From CAYOLL01 sp964404765 [NCBI: uncultured Gemmatimonadota bacterium] (GTDB taxonomy: Bacteria > 4572-55): DNA of 39,597 nucleotides. Below the pieces are notes generated by a model that ran no database searches, had not been told where the DNA came from, and saw only the letters and a program-made list of their open reading frames with translations. The stretch covers positions 1 through 39,597 of the forward strand of contig CAYOLL010000046.1 of NCBI GenBank assembly GCA_964404765.1, in the 5' to 3' direction. Position numbers and translations under genes: made by a program. Position 1 is the first letter of the stretch. Each line of letters starts with the position of its first letter. Positions 31,601 through 37,135 of the stretch are shown here, one piece after another.

Positions 31601-32048
31601 GTTCCAGCAAATCCGCATCGAACTGCCGATAGGCCTCGAATAGATCGTCGGGCAACCGGGTGACTTTTCCATCGGCATTAATCACCATGTGCTTGGTATA
31701 GCCGGCGGCGATCAGGCTGTCGGTGGTCGGATTATGGATTTCGTACTCAAAAATAAAAGAACGACTGCGCACCTCGTGTAACCACGTTTTGACAAGCAGC
31801 CGGTCGTCATAACGGGCGGGGCTTTTGTAACGGGCAAAAGCTTCGGCCAAAGGATAATTAATGCCCCGTTTTTCCACGCCGGTGTAGGGCACTTTGATTT
31901 GATGGCCGAAATCGGTTCGCCCGACCTCAAACCAGGGGAAATAGACGGAATGATGCACAATGCCCATAGCATCTGTTTCCACATAACGGACGCGCAATTC
32001 TGTCAGTGAATAGTGCGTTTTCGGTAAGTCAATCGTATTTATGGGCAT
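31593..32048 (-). CDS. Acyl-CoA thioesterase of the 4HBT/YbgC type
   Basis: The 151-residue hot-dog-fold protein has the family motif VRYVETDAMGIVHHSVYFPWFEVGRTDF with the catalytic Asp26, followed by the RSRSFIFEYEIHN strand and AAGYTKHMVINADGKVTRLP. Members hydrolyse acyl-CoA or 4-hydroxybenzoyl-CoA-like thioesters in the cytoplasm. No tol-pal genes adjoin it, unlike YbgC of Proteobacteria. The ribosome-binding site is poor. Its last codons form part of a perfect hairpin. Confidence 0.9.
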   Translation of the reverse strand: MPINTIDLPKTHYSLTELRVRYVETDAMGIVHHSVYFPWFEVGRTDFGHQIKVPYTGVEKRGINYPLAEAFARYKSPARYDDRLLVKTWLHEVRSRSFIFEYEIHNPTTDSLIAAGYTKHMVINADGKVTRLPDDLFEAYRQFDADLLEQK

Positions 32049-32094
32049 GATAAATTAAGCCTTAGCGGGTGTTTACGAATCGGAATTCGGAATT

Positions 32095-32159
32095 GCAAAC
32101 TTCAGCTTGCAATTTGCAAATAAAAGTGCGATTTGAATTACGGGCAAACTGAAGTTTGC
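32095..32159. repeat. GCAAACTGAAGTTTGC palindrome element, intergenic copy
   Basis: GCAAACTTCAGCTTGC (32095-32110) and GCAAACTGAAGTTTGC (32144-32159) lie in inverted relation in the gap between the thioesterase start and the RidA stop. The same 16-bp palindrome occurs inside the FG-GAP gene at 37884-37899, followed in both cases by TACT or TAAT and CC. Confidence 0.6.
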
Positions 32160-32176
32160 TAATCCAATGGCGAATT

Positions 32177-32557
32177 TTAGGGCAGGACAATGACCGCGTC
32201 AATTTCCACCAATACATCTTTGGGCAGGCGCGACACTTCGACTGTGGAGCGGGCTGGCGGGTTTTGCCTAAAAAACTCGCTGTAGACCGCGTTCATGGCC
32301 GCAAAGTCATTCATGCTTTTCAGGAAAACGGTCGTTTTCATGACGCTGTTAAGGTCGGCTCCGCCGGCTTCGGCAATGGCTTGCAGGTTTTGCAAAACCC
32401 GCCTGGTTTGTGTTGCAACATCCGTGCCAATGATTTGGCCGGATTGCGGATCGAGGGCAATCTGCCCGGCAGTGAATAAAAAGCCATTGGCGGCAACGGC
32501 CTGACTATAAGGTCCGATGGCCGCCGGCGCTTGATCGGTTTTGATGATTGCTCGCAT
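32177..32557 (-). CDS. RidA family reactive imine/enamine deaminase
   Basis: The 126-residue protein has the RidA pattern: APAAIGPYSQAVAANGFLFTAGQIALDPQSG, the TRRVLQNLQAIAEAGG helix, TVFLKSMNDFAAMNAVYSEFF, and PPARSTVEVSRLPKDVLVEIDAVIV with the substrate-binding Arg. RidA proteins hydrolyse enamine/imine intermediates released by PLP enzymes. AAGGAG 6 nt before the ATG at 32557 fixes the start; the longer frame to 32620 is repeat sequence. Confidence 0.95.
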   Translation of the reverse strand: MRAIIKTDQAPAAIGPYSQAVAANGFLFTAGQIALDPQSGQIIGTDVATQTRRVLQNLQAIAEAGGADLNSVMKTTVFLKSMNDFAAMNAVYSEFFRQNPPARSTVEVSRLPKDVLVEIDAVIVLP

Positions 32558-32570
32558 AATCTTCTCCTTG

Positions 32571-32900
32571 CCTGAAAATTCAATGATAGGCCACAAAGTC
32601 ACAAAAACACTAAGCTTCATGAAGGTTATTTAGCCAAAGTCATTAAGTTAAGGAAAGCCGACCCAATTGTCATTCTGAAAGAATCCTTTTCGAATCAAGC
32701 ACCATACTATTTTGAAAAAAGATGCTTTCAGCATGACAATCCTGACTTGTGCTTAACTTAATGACATTGGTTATTTAGCAATTGAGTTTTTGACGCGGGC
32801 GCCGTTCACAATTCACAATTCACAATTCACAATCGCCATAAAGTTTTTAAATTTAGCATCTTAGTGACTCTTTGTGCTTTAGTGATTTCGTGGCGGATAA
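32571..32900. repeat. Nested inverted-repeat composite in the RidA-peptidase gap
   Basis: This gap holds no gene. Its outer layer is CCTGAAAATTCAATGA near 32571 with GGCCACAAAGTCAC (32589-32602), opposed by CTTTGTGC...TTCGTGGC near 32869-32894. The next layer is GCCAAAGTCATTAAGTTAAG (32633-32652) against CTTAACTTAATGACATTGG (32752-32770). The innermost is TTGTCATTCTGAAAG (32667-32681) against CTTTCAGCATGACAA (32725-32739). At least two elements appear inserted into each other. Confidence 0.65.
32805..32832. repeat. Tandem TTCACAA x4
   Basis: Four exact copies of the 7-bp unit TTCACAA run in tandem. Such a short tandem repeat may vary in copy number between strains. Confidence 0.7.
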
Positions 32901-32923
32901 ATATGAATAGCCGCGCTATAATT

Positions 32924-34225
32924 CTATAATTCGCCATGCGCCATTTTGATCAGTCGATCCAGCAGATGTTCACCATCAGCGCGCAGGGCGTTGTGCTCGT
33001 ATTCGTTGGTGATCCAAGCTCGCAGGCCCTTGACGGTGCGCGCGGTTTCCTCGGAAAAGGCGCACTCCACATACATATCGTCATGGTACACTGCGGCGGC
33101 GACCGGTACATTATTTTGACGCAAACGATCTTCGTTGTATAAAACGGGCCAATGTTCGTATTCAGCCAATAGCTGAGCCGTTTCTTTCAACGGTTTAAGA
33201 AAACGAAATTCGTCAAACATCCAGGGATAAATCATCTCGCCGGTAAAATAGATCATTTCATTACCAAGCAGTTGATTGGCGTAGGCGTCAAACAGGGGAA
33301 ACTCGGCGCGGATGCGCTCGGCCGACCAATTGGCGGGTTGCATTTGGCAATAAATTGGCTCGTGCAACAACGCATAGATCGGGTTGGAATCAAACGTCTG
33401 GCTGTTCTCCAGGCCGCGGAGAAAAAGGTAGTTCAGTGTCGGGACGGCTGCGCCCGGCACAAAGGCTTCTTCCAGCATATAATGGACGCTTTCAAAGCCG
33501 TCGCTCGCGCCAAAGAAACCGCCAAGCTGTTGAAAGCGTCTCGGCGTGAGCAGATCGCCGCCGGGCAGCCGGACTTCGTGTTTTTGCAGATAATCCACGA
33601 TTTGGCGTACCTGCTTGACATCCGCCGGATAGCGCTCGTAATAGCGCCGATTTTTGCCCAGAACCCGTTGATAAGTCGCGCGATATACATCATCCGCCGC
33701 CAGATTCAAGGGCGGCAAACCGCCGGTGATAAAGACTTCGCGCAAGCCTTCCGGGGCCGCCGACAAATAATGGACGGCGCAGAAACCGCCGAAACTTTGG
33801 CCCAACACGCTCCACGGCTCGCCCGCTAACTCCTGCCGAATTCGCTCGCAATCCTGCACGATGGCATCGGCCCGAAAATGTTTTAAATAGTCGGCCTGGG
33901 CCTGCGGCGAGGAAAATTGGGCCAGCGTTTGATACGTCATTGGCGTGCTGCGTCCGGTACCGCGCTGATCTAACAGTAAGACGCGGTAATCTTGCAGGGC
34001 GCGTTTGAGCCAGCCGGATTTTGACGTTGGCCGCGGCGAAGAATAGCCCGGCCCGCCTTGCAAAAAGACCAGCCAGGGCAGATTGCTCTTTTCCTTCTCC
34101 AAGGCCACAACTTCGCGGGCATAGACGGAAATCGTCTGCCCGTCGGGTTGTTGATGATGGAGCGGCATGGTAAACTCGTGATCGGTTAAAACCAGGCCGG
34201 GGATGCGATTTGTGGTTAGTTTCAT
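32924..34225 (-). CDS. Alpha/beta-hydrolase, prolyl aminopeptidase type (S33)
   Basis: The 433-residue protein has LVFLQGGPGYSSPRP (oxyanion-hole HGGPG-type motif with Gln in place of His), the LLLDQRGTGRST strand typical of S33 prolyl iminopeptidases, and the nucleophile elbow LGQSFGGFC with Ser144. The C-terminal part has YNEDRLRQNNVPVAAAVYHDDMYV and a late His in EHNALRADGEHLLDRL. The length is that of the longer S33 subgroup (PepIP/Pip type). It probably releases N-terminal residues from peptides in the cytoplasm, as no signal peptide is present. Confidence 0.9.
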   Translation of the reverse strand: MKLTTNRIPGLVLTDHEFTMPLHHQQPDGQTISVYAREVVALEKEKSNLPWLVFLQGGPGYSSPRPTSKSGWLKRALQDYRVLLLDQRGTGRSTPMTYQTLAQFSSPQAQADYLKHFRADAIVQDCERIRQELAGEPWSVLGQSFGGFCAVHYLSAAPEGLREVFITGGLPPLNLAADDVYRATYQRVLGKNRRYYERYPADVKQVRQIVDYLQKHEVRLPGGDLLTPRRFQQLGGFFGASDGFESVHYMLEEAFVPGAAVPTLNYLFLRGLENSQTFDSNPIYALLHEPIYCQMQPANWSAERIRAEFPLFDAYANQLLGNEMIYFTGEMIYPWMFDEFRFLKPLKETAQLLAEYEHWPVLYNEDRLRQNNVPVAAAVYHDDMYVECAFSEETARTVKGLRAWITNEYEHNALRADGEHLLDRLIKMAHGEL

Positions 34226-34260
34226 AAGTTTTTCATTCCATGTTTTCGCGGTGAATAAAG

Positions 34261-35031
34261 CTAAATCTGGGTTGGATCGACGCCCAGTTCTCTTAACTTT
34301 GCAGCCAGTCGCTCCGCGCGTTGCGTCTCTCGATGAGCGCGCTCATCGCCGGTCAAGATCAAATTGCCGTCCAAATCGCACCAGCGCAACCATTCTGCGG
34401 TGCTTTTTTCAAATGTGCCGCTCCACAAAATAAGACCAAGACCAAGATCGTCAAAGCGCCCATTATCACGGCGCTCATAGCTTTGGCCGATCAACTCATG
34501 AACCGTCAGGACATCGTCTTGAATCTGGCATTCCGGATCAAACACAATATAGTATTGTACTCGCATCGCCGCGTAATGGTTACGCTTGACCTGGATTTCT
34601 CCACCCCTTTTGTTAGAGACAATCTCTACGGCAATTTCCGGCGGCTTGCCGTGCACCCATAAAAAATAGGATCGGTTTTCCTTTGGAAACAGACGGGCTT
34701 CGGCATGGGTGTCTAAGCTGAGAAACATATCCGGGACAACCGCCGGATGATGAATTGAGCGAAAAATGCCGACATTGCTGGCGGCAATAAAGGCGCGTCC
34801 CGGCTGCCAGGAATCGTAAAGAGGTGTCGTCAGCAAACGCTGCTGCTTTTCCGAGAGAATATTATCCACAGGCGTATCGTCCTCCGTGACCAGATGAGAA
34901 ATATCGGGTAATGGCGCGTAAAGACCGGGCGGCAAATCGTCTGTGTCGTCTGTAACGGGCGCGTGCGGACGCGGCCACAAATCATCGCTAACCGGGCGCT
35001 GCGACGGAGGCGCTGTCAGGGTTTCGGTCAT
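34261..35031 (-). CDS. Uma2 family protein (DUF820, restriction-endonuclease-like fold)
   Basis: The protein has about 256 residues. Residues 95-190 carry the DUF820 pattern: VGIFRSIHHPAVVPDMFLSLD, PPEIAVEIVSNKRGGE, KRNHYAAMRVQYYIVFDP. This family has a PD-(D/E)XK-like fold; members are common in Cyanobacteria, Chloroflexota and FCB genomes and mostly uncharacterised. The C-terminal helical tail ends AAKLRELGVDPTQI. The ATG at 35031 fits best with AAGGA 8 nt upstream; ATG 35040 is too close to it. A proline-rich N-terminus of about 70 residues precedes the domain. The coiled-coil gene lies 36 bp upstream, so the two may form an operon. Confidence 0.85.
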   Translation of the reverse strand: MTETLTAPPSQRPVSDDLWPRPHAPVTDDTDDLPPGLYAPLPDISHLVTEDDTPVDNILSEKQQRLLTTPLYDSWQPGRAFIAASNVGIFRSIHHPAVVPDMFLSLDTHAEARLFPKENRSYFLWVHGKPPEIAVEIVSNKRGGEIQVKRNHYAAMRVQYYIVFDPECQIQDDVLTVHELIGQSYERRDNGRFDDLGLGLILWSGTFEKSTAEWLRWCDLDGNLILTGDERAHRETQRAERLAAKLRELGVDPTQI

Positions 35032-35075
35032 TGAAGTCATCCTTATTTAAAAGTCGGGATCGGCGGTAAAGTCAT

Positions 35076-35537
35076 TCAACGAGTGTTCTCCAACGCGCCG
35101 ATACGCTGATCATGCTCTTCGACGCTGATTTCGACTCGTTCGATGCGGGCCGCTGTCATCATGCGTTCCTGCTCGTGTCCCTTGTAAAGATGGGTTAGCC
35201 GATCAATCATGGTTATGATTTGGCGCAGGTCTTGTTTGAGTTCGTCTTTATCGTCCTCGTGCCTTTTATCTCGCGCATGTATTTCTTTCAGGAGTTTTAT
35301 GCCCATGTTAGATACAGATGTATCGACATACTTTTTGAGATCGGCATCGGAGGTATCGACATGCTTTTTGAGATCGGCATTGGACGTATCGACGTATTTC
35401 TTGAGTTCTCGACTAATGTCAAGGGCAAGTTTTTTACCGAACTTTTCTAAGTCGGTTGACGTAATCGCTTTTTTGGCGCGAGTTGTGGCCGGTTTCTTTG
35501 GGTTGGCTTTGGTTGACGCTTTTTCGGTTTTCGGCAT
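35076..35537 (-). CDS. Coiled-coil protein with three 11-residue repeats
   Basis: The 153-residue protein is not recognised. It has a Lys/Ala/Thr-rich N-terminus (1-30), then three tandem 11-residue units of the form (D/E)LKK-x-VDTS-x-A (about 46-80), then a long charged helix (LLKEIHARDKRHEDDKDELKQDLRQ) and a heptad-like C-terminal part ending IGALENTR. The 11-residue (hendecad) period fits a right-handed coiled coil. The repeat units are nearly the same at the DNA level (33 bp). A GGAGG lies 5 nt before the ATG. No membrane segment or signal is seen. Confidence 0.8.
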   Translation of the reverse strand: MPKTEKASTKANPKKPATTRAKKAITSTDLEKFGKKLALDISRELKKYVDTSNADLKKHVDTSDADLKKYVDTSVSNMGIKLLKEIHARDKRHEDDKDELKQDLRQIITMIDRLTHLYKGHEQERMMTAARIERVEISVEEHDQRIGALENTR

Positions 35538-35590
35538 TTAATCCTCCGCTTGGGATTGGATGCGATGAATTCATTACGTCGTTAGCTTAT

Positions 35591-36418
35591 TTATTTAGAA
35601 GTAGGAACCGGCGGCGGGTTGGGAATGCCCGGTTCGTCCTTTGCCGCGCCTTTGGTCAAAAAATAAATCGTGCCGCCGCCGACCAGCGAGGCTGCGCCGG
35701 CGATGTATTTCCAGGTCTTGCTTTTCTTGTAGACGAGGTTGATCAGGTTGTCCTTTCCGGCGGTGACAGAGACGCGGTCGCGCAGAATTTTACCTTTGTA
35801 CTCCACTTGGACATGATAAATGCCTTCCGCCAGACCTTTAAAAGTCGCCGGCGCCTTCTGATCGGTGGCTTTACCGCTTAAGCGGATGGCCGCCCCTTTT
35901 AAATTCGACTGAACGTGCAAATTAGCCAGCGGAAAATCTACAGCGATCTTATTGCTTTCGCCGGCTTTCAAAAAAATCTTTTGCTTAACACGCTGGCCGC
36001 GGCTTTCAATAAAGGTAATGGTGTAATCGCCCTCCGGCATATTGGTCAGCGCTGCCGGCAATTGTTGGTAAATGCGCACGTCATTGACAAAAATCGAATC
36101 TACCGGCAGATTGGAACTTAATTCCAAATCACCGACGTTAAAGTTCAGGTGAAAATTGTTCATCTTCCCGGCTTCAACCGTCACCTTGTCTTCCAGCTTT
36201 TTGCCGTACGCGTCGATCAGCGTAATTAGATGTGTGCCGACCGGCAGTCCTTTGAAAAAGGCCGGTGTCTGTTCGCTCGTAGAGTCTGCATTGACCAGAA
36301 TGCGGCAACCTTTGACATTGGAGGTCAGGATTAAATCCGCAGTCGGTGTTTGCACAAAACCGTTGCTTGCCGAAAAACCGACGAGCAGCAAAAATGTGAA
36401 GAATATCCGAATTTTCAT
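35591..36418 (-). CDS. PEGA-domain protein with signal peptide and C-terminal membrane segment
   Basis: The 275-residue protein starts with a signal peptide (MKIRIFFTFLLLVGFSASNGFVQ). Three PEGA-type repeats follow (about 27-100, 101-165, 166-235), each with a strand pattern like LPVGTHLITLIDAYGKKLEDKVTVEAGK. A short hydrophobic segment (YIAGAASLVGGGTIYFL) and a proline-rich tail close the protein. PEGA domains occur in cell-surface and S-layer-associated proteins. GAGG lies 4 nt before the ATG at 36418; a TTG at 36430 is rejected. Confidence 0.85.
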   Translation of the reverse strand: MKIRIFFTFLLLVGFSASNGFVQTPTADLILTSNVKGCRILVNADSTSEQTPAFFKGLPVGTHLITLIDAYGKKLEDKVTVEAGKMNNFHLNFNVGDLELSSNLPVDSIFVNDVRIYQQLPAALTNMPEGDYTITFIESRGQRVKQKIFLKAGESNKIAVDFPLANLHVQSNLKGAAIRLSGKATDQKAPATFKGLAEGIYHVQVEYKGKILRDRVSVTAGKDNLINLVYKKSKTWKYIAGAASLVGGGTIYFLTKGAAKDEPGIPNPPPVPTSK

Positions 36419-36483
36419 AATACCTCGCAATCCTAGAGCTTAGTGTATTTGTGTCTTCGTGGCGTATCTTTGCGCTTTTCAGT

Positions 36484-36870
36484 TTATGCGGAATACAATT
36501 GCAATTGTTTCAAATTCAAAATTGCGCCGGTTGCCAACAAAAAATCCAACCCAATAATTCCATCCAATTCAAATCCATAGTCCATTGCGCCGATCTGTAC
36601 TTCAAATGACGAGCGCCGCAATTCGCCGACAGCCAAAAAGTCCAATCGTTTTGTGAAAACCCATTCAGTGTCGCCTACGCCGCGGATTCGTTCCAAAACA
36701 TCGTCCAATTCGGGTTCAAGCCCGACTTCCAGCATCTTACCGATCCGAAAAACCGTTTCAGCAGAACCCGTATCGATAATCACATTGGATACATTCAACG
36801 ACTTGCCGTGAAAGCAGAGTTCTACCGGCGCATATATAAGCCGATCTCGTAATTCCAACTTCATTGTCAT
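36484..36870 (-). CDS. Retropepsin-like aspartic protease-fold protein
   Basis: This protein of about 128 residues has VIIDTGSAETVFRI, the single D-T-G-S/A active-site motif of retropepsin-like domains, and later FELDGIIGLDFLLATGAILNL, the matching hydrophobic-hydrophobic-Gly motif. One lobe implies that it works as a dimer. No membrane anchor or signal is seen. The ATG at 36870 overlaps the stop of the upstream gene (ATGA), and an ATG two codons later (36864) has AGAGG at good distance. The 84-residue neighbour is presumably its partner. Confidence 0.82.
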   Translation of the reverse strand: MTMKLELRDRLIYAPVELCFHGKSLNVSNVIIDTGSAETVFRIGKMLEVGLEPELDDVLERIRGVGDTEWVFTKRLDFLAVGELRRSSFEVQIGAMDYGFELDGIIGLDFLLATGAILNLKQLQLYSA

Positions 36871-37121
36871 CCTCTGATTCCGTGCCAAACACGTTCACGA
36901 ATATTCAAACACTCGCGGTCGGTATGCAGAACGTAAAATTCACGCTGCGGCGTTTGTCGATGCCAGGCCACATAAGCCTGAATAGCCGTCCGTGAATCTT
37001 CAAAGCGTTCGAGCACCGACAATTGGTCGATAATCCGTTGATTTTCCAGGGTGTGCGCCTGCACGGCTTCCACCAGCAGCCATTGATGAGGATAGTGTTG
37101 TCGAACGTCTTGCCAGGTCAT
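36867..37121 (-). CDS. Conserved 84-residue protein coupled to the retropepsin-like gene
   Basis: The protein begins MTWQDVRQHYPHQWLLVEA and ends REFYVLHTDRECLNIRERVW before a short tail. I do not know a function. The pattern (TWQ...YP-x-QWLL-x-EA and an LHTDRE strand) looks like a small globular alpha/beta fold. I recall similar small proteins next to retropepsin-like genes in other phyla, but that needs a search. AGGAG lies 9 nt before the ATG, and the stop overlaps the next start by 4 nt, so the two are translationally coupled. Confidence 0.8.
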   Translation of the reverse strand: MTWQDVRQHYPHQWLLVEAVQAHTLENQRIIDQLSVLERFEDSRTAIQAYVAWHRQTPQREFYVLHTDRECLNIRERVWHGIRG

Positions 37122-37135
37122 TATCGCTTGCTCCT

